DNA of 64,000 bases from Pseudogymnoascus destructans (Eukaryota > Ascomycota > Leotiomycetes > Thelebolales > Thelebolaceae): assembly GCF_001641265.1 (NCBI RefSeq), contig NW_020167531.1, positions 186,001-250,000 on the forward strand. The letters run 5' to 3'. A program made the translations under genes and the position numbers. Under the pieces are notes generated by a model that had not been told where the DNA came from, did no database searches, and was given only the letters and a program-made list of their open reading frames with translations. Below are positions 11,598 through 21,285 of this stretch, piece by piece. The stretch's first letter is position 1, and every line of letters starts with the position of its first letter.

Positions 11598-12180
11598 TTA
11601 ATGCAGTTCTACCATATGGTTCCCCTCGTGGATAGAGACATCCTTCTTCTCTAGCCATTTAATAGTATCTAGCCCATTCTCATCTCCTGAAACAAGAAGG
11701 ATCCCGTTATTACCTTCGCTACAAACGGCATTCGCAAATAGGTCTTCGGGATATCTTTGAAAAAGAAGTTCAGGATCTTTTATATCCTTAAAACAGCAAT
11801 CTGAAATATATAATTTCTTTCGAAAGGATGGATCCTTGAGCTGTTCTGCCGATGTATCACCAACATTTTCGGAATCGGATAAATTCATATCATCCAGAGA
11901 GTCCGCAATTGCATCTTCATCTTCTGCGGTGGACCTATCGTTCTCTCTTTGCTGACTTAAATTTCGATGTTCATCAAGCAGACGCCGGGACTGAAACGAG
12001 AGCGACAGAGGGTCACTGAGCTGGCCTTTATGGGTCACGGTGTAGATCACCCTTTCTTCTTTACAGTCGCTTGCAAAACCGGCTTCCCGTTTGTATGAAG
12101 GTCCAAAAACACTACATTATTCTTTGGCCGGGGTTGAGTACCAACGATACAACAAAGGGCATCCTCATAAAATAGTTAAG
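11598..12180 (-). pseudogene. Unrecognised protein fragment, acidic
   Basis: An open frame of about 150 codons on the minus strand (11598-12050) has no ATG at its head; the frame appears to continue upstream. It contains a basic-polar region, an acidic run (AEDEDAIADSLDDMNLSDSE) and a folded-looking C-terminal part (KKLYISDCCFKDI, YPEDLFANAVCSEGN, LLVSGDENGLD). I do not recognise the family. The start is uncertain and upstream frames are broken, so it may be a gene fragment. It follows the recombinase relic tail-to-tail. Confidence 0.4.
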
Positions 12181-12696
12181 AGAATAAAGCTATCTATAGA
12201 CGATTTAAATATCAAGGACAGTACTTGAGAGGATAGCTAATTAATTGCTAATGGGTTGGGAAGATCTTGAGGCAGCAGCGCTGCCTATCTTTGACGGCGT
12301 AAGGTTTCTTCTTCAGTGCCGAGCGGTTACTGAAGCTGCTACTAGGCCAGTTACTTGTTAGCAATTTGGTAGTATCGCACAGAGAGAGTGTCGGGTGCTG
12401 TTGCCTCGCCTCTGTTGTGAAGTGTACACAGCCACACTAGCAAACTTCCCCAGACCAGGCCACAAGGTTGACACCTCCCCCCGCCCTGAAAATCGCTGCT
12501 CCGATCACGCTATTGGACCCCGCTCGCTTAGGCCCCTAAAATTAAACTGACGAGGGGGTGTTGGTTTAAAAGCCGATCTATCGCCGTGTCAAGTGCACCA
12601 ACACTTTGCCTTTACCTTCCTGTAATATCTTGCCCGCACATCTTCTCTTCTTGTCCACAATTTCTGTAGATAGAATTCGTCAACAGTTTCACCATT
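12181..12696. other. Intergenic spacer
   Basis: No ORF or repeat recognised. A C-rich stretch sits near 12475-12490. Probably contains the promoter of the ankyrin gene relic, whose putative ATG is at 12697. Confidence 0.35.
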
Positions 12697-13572
12697 ATGC
12701 AAAATACCACGCCGATGCCCGTGCCAAATAGCGATCCACAGATGAGTGCGGATGGCTCTAGGACCTTCACCTTCATCACCGAATAACCGGGTTCCAAAAA
12801 ATTGCTTCCCAGCGGCCGCACCTCCAGCCCCGCCGAAACAATTGAACGCGCCGTTCGTGCCGGCAATCTGGCCAAAGTCGCTAGCCTAGTCGCCGACGCA
12901 TCCTACTCACCCCCTAACTACCTCGAGCTAGCGCTGACCGCTGCCGTCATGGTAGACAACCTCGAGATCGGGAGATATCTACTCTCCTGGGACGCCGTAG
13001 TGGGATTCTGCCATTATAGGGCCAAATACCACCGTATCCCAGCGCCCACGGCCTACTCTCCAACACATTCAAGATATTGAGGCCGTCACGTGGCTTCTTG
13101 CTCATGGAGCAGATCCTAACCTAGGCCGCCCGGAGACCGGCATACTCTGGGATGACGGGCATCTCCTTGACCTCGCCGCTCTGTGGAGTACAGTGGAGGC
13201 GCACTCATCGCTCACGGAGCTCGTCTTGAGGACAGCCTTGTGCTCCACCATGCTGCTGCTGCCGATGCTCGTGGACCGCTTGGTAACAATAACATGCAAA
13301 TTATGGCATGCCTCTTGGAATTAGGCGTCGATATTAACGAGCCCGATGATAAAGGTAAGCCAAAGAACGGCTCAATTGGAGCCCCTATCTACTGGGCAAT
13401 CCGCGAGAGTCAGATCGCCAACTTAAAGTTCTTGGTCGAGAATGGAGCAGATCTCGCTGTTGAAGCCCCCTACAATTGTGGGACGCCTCTGGAGAAGGCC
13501 AGGGCAGGGCAAATCAAAGACACGGAAATAGCGAAGTATTTTGAGAGTGTTTCACCTAGAGAGTTAAGTTAG
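12697..13572 (+). pseudogene. Ankyrin-repeat protein, disrupted
   Basis: Reading from ATG 12697, an early in-frame TAA lies at 12784-12786. Beyond it come ankyrin-type blocks: ETIERAVRAGNLAKVASLV, ALTAAVMVDNLEIGRYLL, then in another frame DIEAVTWLLAHGADPNLGRP with HLLDLAALW, then in a third frame ALIAHGARLEDSLVLHHAAA, IMACLLELGVDINEPDDKGK, PIYWAIRESQIANLKFLVEN and GTPLEKARA. These are successive helix-turn-helix ankyrin units (G-A-D-x-N and L-x-x-A patterns). At least two frameshifts (near 13050 and near 13195) and one stop break the frame. A short intron could explain one shift, but not the TAA. Fungal ankyrin proteins of this size are usually of unknown function. Confidence 0.7.
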
Positions 13573-13894
13573 TAATTACAACGGCAAGAATTTGGTGTTT
13601 AGAACATCTCTTCTATATACAATACTATCAGATTCTGACAATTGTAGTAATGGCGCACAATTACCACATATCACCACGGCAGTGCCACTGACGAGGTCCC
13701 AGATATCTGACATTGATATGAGGCTATAACACCAAATCCTCATCTTACCAGCAACCGCCAGCAGCAGGTCGTCATGTTTTCTGAAGAGGGGTCATAGTTT
13801 ATAAGACACCATTTTCAAAGGATGTGGTCAATGCACAGGCTTTACGGGTAGCGGATTCTGGGAAAGCGCTTTCAACAATACGAGGGGATACTTC
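13573..13894. other. Spacer before hAT-1
   Basis: No gene is recognised. The last 8 bp before the hAT end (GATACTTC, 13887-13894) would be the target duplication, but the matching right-hand copy is missing. Confidence 0.35.
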
Positions 13895-14064
13895 CAGTGT
13901 TGTCAATAGACTGACCGACCAGACCAAAGGGTCCCAGTCGGTCGGTCTGGCTAATTTTGAGATCTGGTCTAGTCGGTCTGCCTTGGTCTGCAGACCAAAT
14001 AGACCAAATAGACGGTCTGCCAAGGGGTGGGAATTGGATGTGATTTGAATGAATAGATTGAAGT

Positions 14065-16253
14065 CTAATTGTAGCTACGAGACATGCCGGCAGTATTCAA
14101 TGACTTGAGACATTCACATGCCTCAATAATATCTTCTTTGAGTCTGTTTCGAGCGTCTGAGATTAGCAGTTTAGCACTGCTGAACACCCGCTCAACTTCT
14201 GCTGACATGGCTGGTATTGACAAGATATCTAGCGCCATTCTCGACAATGCTGGATACAGAGTAGAATGGTCATTCCACCATTGGATGATATTGCTAACAC
14301 GAGCTTCTGGTTTGATGTAGCAGTAATCCTCATACTCGTCTGCCAGTAGCTGAGCCAGCGGTCTACAGTCTGATTGCTGGGATAAAAACTGCTCGAGTAT
14401 ATCCATGTCTGGGACTGTAACACGTGTCTCCCTGCTTGTCCCAGCCAATTTGGGATTGCGGTCTTTATAACTTGTAGTCCAAAGATGCTTGACAGCTTTA
14501 TGAGCCTCAGATATCCAATCAGAGCGGTGCTCCCAAAGTTGCTCAAGAAAGCTCCATTTAAGCTGTGGATTTAGGACAACCGCTGCTACATATACTGGTG
14601 ATGTTTCTGTGAGATTGTAATATCTGTCGAGTAATTTTCAGGCGTTATTGATGCAAACCGTAATGTGATCGTAACCTAAGTGTTCATAATCTTGTTTTGC
14701 GGCTTCAAGATGATGCAGCAGAATCTCCATCGAGGGTAGAATCTCCCATATTGATCCACGTTTTCCATCCTTGGCTTGGCTTTCCATGCACAGTGTTAAC
14801 TCTTTGAATGGTTTCAATAAAGCTAGAATACGTGTAAGCTGATCCCAGTCATCCCGTGTCAGTTGATCTTGAGCTATGTCTTTGTCGAAACTTCTTGCTG
14901 CAAAGAGATCTATTGGATCCTTCAAATGCATAGCCCGCTCAATCATGCTGTATGTTGAATTCCAGCATGTGGCATTATCCGCAACAACCATCAGCTGCTC
15001 AATTTCCAATCCTTCTTGCCGTTGGATTCGGAAAAAACTCCTCTCGCCGTTGGGGCGTTCTGCATATATGGTGAACAGTGTTGTGAAGTTTACCAACTGG
15101 ACCTTTATGCCGCCAAAGTTCAAGTTCACGCTGCTCGTTTGATAACTGATGAGCTGCAGAGACATCGATTTCAAATGATACTGCATCTGTACCAAAGAGA
15201 AAAGCTTTGACCACTAAGTTTAGCACATGCCCTGTAGAGCGTAAACGTCGAGCTTTTTGCTGACTGACCAAGCCATCAGCTAACTCAAGCTTTTGGCAGA
15301 CGGATAATACGCAAACATCATTGGAAGATGCATTATCAAGCATAAAGTAACCAATCTTCGACCGTAGTGAATACTCATCAATAGTGAATACTCATCAATA
15401 ACTCACAGTACTGCTTCTGCCATATTCTCGCCAGTGTGCTGCCCATGTAAACGTTGCAAACCTAGCAAAGCTGATTGTGTTGTGGTTCCGTTAATCCAGT
15501 GGCCCACAATACCAATAACAGCAAGGGAATTTGTTGATGTCCACATGTCAAAACTTAGATGAACTTGACCTTCGTAGTTTGCAAACATTGTCTGGACATG
15601 AGTTTTTTGCATTTGAAACTCTTTCATAACCCAGCCTCGAATGGTGTTATGAGAACGTGGTAAAAGATCTCCTAATACTGCATTACAGTATACTAGTAGC
15701 TCACGGAACTGCTCGTGTTCTACTTCTGAAAATCTGACGTTTGTGCACACTATCCATCGCAGTAATAAGGTCTTAAATTTTGCGAAATCGATCGTTGATA
15801 CTACACTATAAGCTGCAGCTCGCTGCTGTTGAAGCACAGATCGAGGTCGAGAACTAGATGTACCATCCTTGGATTTACCGTGGAAATGAATCATGTGGTT
15901 CATGCATGTGTAGTTGTCCTTGACGAGTATGTCTTTGTAACCCTCTTATTATAGCACAACTGGCATAACCAGAATGGTGTGTCATCACAGACCCGGATAA
16001 TCTCCTGGCCATGCTGCCAAACCCACAAGGTATTTGGACGTTTCCCAGGTGGTGCAGAGTGAAATCCAGCTGGCAGACTTATAGCTGTCAGTGCTAGGCT
16101 GCTGGAATCAGGTAAACTCTCTGGCGGTATATGTGGTGTGCTGTGGAATGATCCGTCTGATGGGTTGGATGAGTAGAGCTGTTCAAGCTCAAAGTCAGAT
16201 AAGCCCCCTAGAATGCTTTGCGCATCAGAGAGTTGTGGAGAGTTATCAGTCAT
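14065..16253 (-). pseudogene. hAT transposase, frameshifted
   Basis: ATG at 16253 (MTDNSPQLSD). The N-terminus has a BED-like zinc finger (FWLCQLCYNK … NHMIHFHGKS), but a one-base frameshift near 15950 splits it. The catalytic core follows: VHLSFDMWTSTNSLAVIGIV with the first Asp, then YFMLDNASSNDVCV with the second. The conserved C-terminal dimerisation block is near 14160-14230 (LSIPAMSAEVERVFSSAKLL). A stop sits near 14640 (INNA*KLLDRYYNL) and a 17-bp duplication at 15367-15400 breaks the frame. The gene would be about 720 aa if intact. Inactive. Confidence 0.85.
15367..15400. repeat. 17-bp tandem duplication inside hAT-1 transposase
   Basis: GTGAATACTCATCAATA occurs twice in immediate succession (15367-15383 and 15384-15400). 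Collapsing one copy restores a continuous frame through VIDEYSLRSKIGYFMLDNAS. So the duplication is a specific inactivating mutation. Confidence 0.85.
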
Positions 16254-16496
16254 AATGGTGTAAATGAAGTAGTAAGATTGAAGACCAGAGAAGAAGCCGA
16301 CCTTGAATTTAACATGTAGGAAATGGTGGTGAAGCCCTGGTTCACAGTAACGGGATTTCACCAATCACGATCTCAGAATAAAGCAGACGGTCTATTTGGT
16401 CTGTCGACTGGTAGACTGTCGGCAGACCAAACAGACAGTCTGTCGACTTGCAGACGGTCTGTTTGGTCTGCCGACATGAGAACCTCTCATCGGTCG

Positions 16497-16739
16497 TGTC
16501 ATACTGAGATTCAGCACTCAGTTTGCTATCAAACTCAAGAGCAAACTTAGAAATCTCCTCCTCAAACCTACAAGTCACCATACATATCTTGGCTTATCAC
16601 ACCAACAACAGAAGCAATACTACTCAACGATTGCTGCAAACTCTTCTACTACATCTGTTTATGCTACATACATCACGGCATATCATTTGGACACTCATTG
16701 AACAAGTTATTAAGAAACTCTCCTCCTTAAGGGGGTGGG
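16497..16739 (+). mobile_element. LTR-A 5' fragment
   Basis: Begins TGTCATACTGAGATTCAG (diverged from the usual start) and follows the LTR-A variant with the CAGAAGCAATACTACTC stretch as far as CCTTAAGGGGGTGGG, where a second LTR-A starts. Confidence 0.75.
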
Positions 16740-17441
16740 TGTCATACTGACATTCGTTGCACTCAGTTTGCTATCAAACTCAAGAGCAAACTTAGAAACC
16801 TCCTCCTCAAACCTACAAGTCACTATACATATTTTGGCTTATCACACCAACAACAAGAGCAATACTACTCAATGATTGCTACAACCCTCTATGATTCATT
16901 ACACATCATCGCTCCTTAGTTACCCACAAGATTGGTTAAGTTATGACATAATTTGTCTATAGGGGTACTCTGACCTTGGACCTCCTTTCACTTCCTATAG
17001 GCTAGGAACCTAGGAGATGGTTCTATGGGATTCTCTTACGTCGACTACAGTTACCAAGCCTGGTTAGTCATGGAAAGTCTTGGAAAATGAGAGAACTACA
17101 CCCATTTAGCATAAATAGGATTGCCCTTTCCTTAAGAAAGGGCAAGCAGACAATACAGTAAATCGACTATCACATACTTCCACGTCTTTTCCAAGCTTCA
17201 AAGCATTGATCTTATTACTCCTTGTTTCTGAAAAGTCAGTGAGGTGCTAACCTCTGACTTATCCCTGAGTTCTCAGACTCAACATTTGTGATAACTTGTC
17301 TAAACCACTCCACTACACCATACACTTGATTGCTGCATTGTGGAATAGTCTAAGCTACAACCCTTTGGCTCTGTTTCCTTAGTAAAATCATCCCTTTCCT
17401 TGAGTGGCTAGATTCTCACATCTGGTGCACCCACCATTACA
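16740..17441 (+). mobile_element. LTR-A, internally shortened, adjacent to the previous copy
   Basis: Starts TGTCATACTGACATTCG and ends GGTGCACCCACCATTACA. About 700 bp, so ~230 bp shorter than complete copies; U3 segments are missing. Flanks GTGGG (left) and AAATC (right) do not match, so this junction arose by recombination or deletion rather than a simple insertion. Confidence 0.8.
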
Positions 17442-17443
17442 AA

Positions 17444-17602
17444 ATCCCTGCTACTAGTGCTCCTATAGAGAGCTCTTTTAGTATAGGTAGCCTTATTATT
17501 TCAAAGATTAGAAATAGGCGTTCTAAAGACGTTTTTAGAGTAATAGCTTGTTTAAAGAGTTGGGATTTTATAAAAGAAGAAGAAGAGGATCTAGAAGAGT
17601 AA
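17444..17602 (+). pseudogene. hAT transposase C-terminal fragment
   Basis: 52 codons plus stop in one frame: IPATSAPIESSFSIGSLIIS, then KIRNRRSKDVFRVIACLKSW, then an acidic tail. This is the hAT dimerisation domain core (I-P-A-T-S-A-x-x-E-x-x-F-S). It is on the opposite strand to hAT-1 and different in sequence, so it derives from another element. Its 5' part was lost at the LTR-A junction at 17441. Confidence 0.75.
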
Positions 17603-17941
17603 TTTATAGCTAAATTAATACTTTAAGTAGTATTTAGATAGATTAATATATATTTGGTTTCCTTTTCTACTATACTAGATAATTACTTAGGCCACGTGAT
17701 TCTAACATCATGTGATAATCATGAATATTCATGATTATCAAAAACTCATAATCATGCTTAATGTATTTCCCAATCGAACCGTGCACCCGGTCGAACCGTG
17801 CAAAATAACCACCAAAATACAACTTCGTAGGTATATTATAACAACAACCCTTTAAAACACTCTAGCTATCTACAGTAATTGAATCTGATACCTCTTTGCA
17901 CATACAAGCATTATGTCCAACTTGATTACATGTGCCACATC

Positions 17942-18184
17942 TGTAAGGACACAGGGCACCCAGCTCACAGTAATAGCATATGAGAGTGCGAGTCGGAGGC
18001 TAAACGGATGCTATCCTATAGGTCTACTACGAAGGATACAAAAAAGATGATGAGGAATCCCATTGGGTCAATCCCCTTAACCAGAACGGGTCCGACTCGG
18101 CTAACCTACCCTAATGCTCCCCATGTGACCGTAACCTGCCCGACTCTGATGCTTTCCATCACTGAGGGCTTTGGCATCCTTACA
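17942..18184 (-). repeat. LTR-B, 3' LTR of the complete element
   Basis: 243 bp, ends TGTAAGGAC…GCATCCTTACA. It differs from the partner LTR by roughly ten substitutions and a 4-bp gap, about 95% identity by eye, so the insertion is not brand new. Confidence 0.9.
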
Positions 18185-18187
18185 CTA

Positions 18188-18199
18188 CCCCCCCTCTTT
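18188..18199 (-). promoter_or_regulatory. Polypurine tract of the LTR-B retroelement
   Basis: On the minus strand AAAGAGGGGGGG followed by TAG directly precedes the 3' LTR. This is the plus-strand primer position in LTR retroelements and fixes the sense direction as minus. Confidence 0.75.
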
Positions 18200-18398
18200 A
18201 GAGAGTGTTTTGTCCGCGAAACACGTGAGAATTATTTCCGCAACATCTCCGAATGGTATCCGTGAGAAGAGTGTTCTATTCTGTTTGTAATGGCATCTGT
18301 AACAACCCTGTTTATGTGCTGTGTCGGGAAGGTGCATTGTATGTCATGCTAGAGCTGTGCCGTATCGACTCCGTTTATTGTGCGGAACCAGATTTTAC

Positions 18399-18553
18399 TT
18401 TGTTCGCTCTGGGGTACATTCATGGTGGTCCGAGTGCACTCCGAATCGCATCCGCAAAGCGTTCGGGTTAGATTGCTTTGTTCGCTTGGGGGTGCATTTT
18501 TGGCGGTCCGAGTGCACTCCGAATCGCATCCGCGAAGCGTTCGGGTTAGACTG
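18399..18553. repeat. ~78-bp direct repeat, two units
   Basis: Two successive units share TTTGTTCGCT…GGTCCGAGTGCACTCCG… AATCGCATCCGC[A/G]AAGCG TTCGGGTTAGA. They lie just upstream of the antisense gene start at 18619, so they could act in its promoter. Confidence 0.75.
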
Positions 18554-18618
18554 TCCTATGTATGAAAGGAGAAGTGTTCACGCTAACCGATTCAGAGTTC
18601 ATTGTTGTAAGCCAGACT

Positions 18619-19073
18619 ATGAGTGCGCAGCCGCGTCCACTTCTTCTTTTGTCTCCAACAACAACGCCAGCGACCACTCCTCCGAGAACTGTAAGTGACC
18701 CCTTCTCGTGGATTGTCTGACAGTACACTAATGAATTGGATAGGATACTTCCATCCACAACAACGAGTAGGTGATGGGAGCACATTGGCGTGGGGGTGAT
18801 AACGTGTGTTGGGCTGACAGGAGTCTGCGCAGGATTCCAACATTTTTTTTTTCGATGCCGATTCCAACTCTCGCGGGAGCTTTGTCGGGCGCGTTCCGTG
18901 TCCTCTGCCTGCGCTGCCTTCGGGCCAAAGCTCATGGCATCAAGGACCACGATTGTGTCTGGTCCCCGGCCTCGTCCAAGTGCGAGTACTGCACGGTGCA
19001 GCACTCCACTTGCGTTCCGGTGAGTTCCCTTGTGCTGTTCTGTCTCTGTTGGCTTTTGCTAACAATTTGCATA
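18619..19073 (+). pseudogene. Antisense, intron-bearing gene with Zn2Cys6-like cysteine cluster
   Basis: On the strand opposite to gag. ATG 18619 opens MSAQPRPLLLLSPTTTPATT; a canonical intron (18691-18743, GTAAGT donor, ACACTAATG branch) follows. A short exon then ends in TAG just before a second intron-like stretch (GTGATG…GGCTGACAG). The cluster follows: C-x2-C-x12-C-x8-C-x2-C-x6-C between 18909 and 19014 (CLRCLRAKAHG … CVWSPASSKCEYC … C). A third donor/acceptor pair (GTGAGT at 19020, GCTAAC…GCATAG to 19073) is also clean. A T10 run near 18844 may shift the frame. The gene lies between the gag coding end and the 3' LTR, and overlaps the last gag codons. Function is not known; a DNA-binding role is inference from cysteine spacing. 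Confidence 0.5.
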
Positions 19074-20681
19074 GCTTCCTGTTACGGCTATAGTAACATG
19101 ATGTCATGGTTACAGGGCCAGGGCCTAGTAACGTGACGTGTGAGTCACAATGGGAAGCGGGGTAGGCTGCCATGTGACGGGGCTAATGGATAGTTGCAGA
19201 AACTAGTGGATATTGGATAGTTGAGCTATCCACGAACTATCCTGAATATCTAGCTATCCGCCAACTATCCAGATTACCCATGAGGCACGACGCCACTATA
19301 TAAGTAGATAGTATTCCTTAGTAGGAGCTTCGTGCTCAACTCAATGTAGTATTCTTTACAATACTGTAACGTGTTACTTGGAAAGCCTTTGTGTCTAATC
19401 CCCTGCCTCCTCTGTCAAGTCAACCTTACGCAAGAAACCTCTGTGTCTTCTATCGTTTAGAAGTCAGCGTTACACTTCCCTGGTTTCTCGACCTCAGGGT
19501 CGTTACGGTCCATTTCCTTGATAGTAGCGTTAAGGGGGCATTTGTCCTGGAAATGGCCGGGCTTGCCACACTTGAAACAGTTTCCTGAGGGCGCAGGGAC
19601 TGCGGTTCTCACACGTTCTGGTATGGCTGGCTTGGGGAGGAGCGCGGTTCAGGTGAACAGAGCGGATGTGGCTCGAGTCGGCTTCGACGCCGACGCCCTT
19701 GCAGTATCCGTGGTATGTGTGGATGTCCTTGCGAGAGCAGGTAGCGGATTCAATTCGTTGTTCCGGCGCCGTTCCTGATCGAAGGAGGTAAGTTCTCGTA
19801 CCATGGTCTGGTATTCTCCATTCCATTGGTTTTTGATGATCGCGATGCAGCTGCGGAATTGGGGAGTCAACTTGTTCCACATGTACTGAAACCATTCCGA
19901 CTCGGAGACTTGTCCTGTGATAGCTGCACTTTGGAAACGAGCCTTGAACTCTGGGAAGGTTTCGCTAGCATGCCCTTTCTCTCCCATTTGCAGGTCGTCG
20001 AAGAGGTTCCTGGCATGTTCCGTCTCGTTGCCTATGAGGTAGTATGAACCTAGTAGATCCAACATCTCCTCAGCACTGCGGAACCCATGAGTAGCGGACA
20101 GGTATTGGGGCTCTAGGTAGGTCTTCGCCAGGCTGGTCGTAGTTCCCCATATCAACGCTCTTCTCGAGACGTCGGTAAGGTAGTGGTCCTCATTGACTAC
20201 GAGTCGGTCCCGAATCGAAGCGCTCCATTGTAAGAAGGTATGTTCTACCCCATCGCTGAGAGGAAGGATTTTCTCAGAGATGGTTGATTTCTTATAGCGA
20301 TTCGGAGGGTCCTCGGTGTGCATTCGTGATGACCCTGGAATCGAGGGAGAACGAGTGTTTCGAAGAGGCAGCAATTGAACTGTCTCAGGGATGTTTCGTG
20401 TGCGAGGCGTTCGTTGCTCCGTAGCTTCGACTGTGGGTATGGGGGCATCCACCGGTGGTGTGGACGGGATTCTGGTCTGGGATGCTGACAGGATAACTAG
20501 TAGATCCTTGACCTTCTGTATCTGTGCTTCGAGGTGATCCATTCGACTCGGGATGTCTTCGGATGGCACAGCGGTCGTAGCTGCAGCGGTGGCTTGTCTG
20601 GTAGTTATTCTGGGCAGTTGACCGTCGTTGTCTTGGGGTGTCGTTGTCTTGGGGTATGTTTGATCTCGGCTTTTTCGACAT
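18940..20681 (-). pseudogene. Retroelement gag with CCHC zinc knuckle, interrupted
   Basis: A likely ATG at 20681 (MSKKPRSNIPQDNDTPRQ), then one frameshift near 20610 into the long frame (…IPSRMDHLEAQIQKVKDLL). The central part (FLQWSASIRDRL, MLDLLGSYYLIGNETEHARN, FPEFKARFQSAAITGQV, WNKLTPQFRSCI) is the retrotransposon gag fold. One in-frame TGA follows SALFT. The frame then continues to a zinc knuckle, NCFKCGKPGHFQDKC (C-x2-C-x4-H-x4-C), at about 19546-19590. LTR-C interrupts it at 19474 (after EVEKPGK), and beyond it the frame runs to a stop at 18940. Nucleocapsid-type gag; packages element RNA. No pol follows. Confidence 0.8.
19080..19474 (+). mobile_element. Solo LTR-C (395 bp), TSD CTTCC
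   Basis: Begins TGTTACGGCTATAG and ends AGTCAGCGTTACA; CTTCC flanks both sides (19075-19079; 19475-19479). A TATA-like CTATATAAGTAG lies near 19296. Inserted into the gag gene. The same LTR occurs, split by other insertions, at 46704-48354. Confidence 0.92.
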
Positions 20682-21038
20682 ATTGCCTCGGGTGTATATC
20701 GGTACCGATACGAAAGTGCTTGGCTTCCGGTAGCTCGTAGCTATCAACGCTCTTGTCCACAATTTCCTCTGTGCTATGAGGGGGTTCTTAAGTATCTCAT
20801 ATCCTATTTGGCGCCAACGCGTCGGCGACTTTACCAGCTTGTTCTGAAGAATCAAACCCTGATCCACTGGCTGTCCATGAGATCTCTGGAATCACGGCTA
20901 TTTGAAGTCGTCAGGTCTCTCCTCCGAAACGTCACCGAGTCACAGTCGATGGTGTAACGGTAGTTCTCCTGAGTCGTTCCGGTGTGGGATATTATTTAAG
21001 TACGGCCGTCCCTGGCAGGCGTGATCTTTTTTGTATAA

Positions 21039-21285
21039 TGTAAGGACACAGGGCACCCAGCTCACAGTAATAGCATATGAGAGTGTGAGTCGGAGGCTAA
21101 ACGGATGCTATCCTATAGGTCTACTACGAAGGATACAAAAAAGATGATTAGGAACCCCGTTTGCTCAATCCCCTTAAGTACCCGAAACGGGTCCGACTCG
21201 GCTAACCTACCCTAATGCTCCCCATGTGACCGTAACCTGCCCGACTCTGATGCTTTCCATCACTGAGGGCTTTGGCATCCTTACA
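21039..21285 (-). repeat. LTR-B, 5' LTR of the complete element
   Basis: 247 bp, same ends as its partner. The sequence just inside (minus-strand TTATACAAAAAAGATCACGC) does not match a tRNA 3' end that I recognise, so the primer is unknown. Confidence 0.9.

Larger units (their letters stand above)
13895..16496 (-). mobile_element. hAT transposon 1, right end lost
   Basis: The left end begins CAGTGTTGTCAATAGACTG, a typical hAT terminus. Both subterminal regions are packed with copies of a CAGACGGTCTGTTTGGTCTG-like motif (13930-14020 and 16388-16480), as expected for transposase binding sites. The right terminal repeat is absent: the sequence passes directly into LTR-A at 16497, with no TSD, so the end was deleted or recombined away. 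Confidence 0.8.
17942..21285 (-). mobile_element. Complete LTR-B retroelement, gag only, TSD ACATC
   Basis: Two LTR-B copies (17942-18184 and 21039-21285) bound the element, and ACATC duplicates flank it (17937-17941; 21286-21290). The polypurine tract next to 17942-18184 and the gag orientation show the sense strand is minus. The internal region is ~2.45 kb after removing a nested LTR-C. It encodes gag with a zinc knuckle but no protease, reverse transcriptase or integrase that I can find, so it is non-autonomous. An antisense gene with a Cys cluster occupies the place where pol would be. Confidence 0.9.

Noticed and set aside
12802..13080. ORF start at 12802 for the ankyrin gene
   Set aside because: That codon is TTG; the nearest sensible ATG is 12697, with a TAA between, so the gene is called disrupted.
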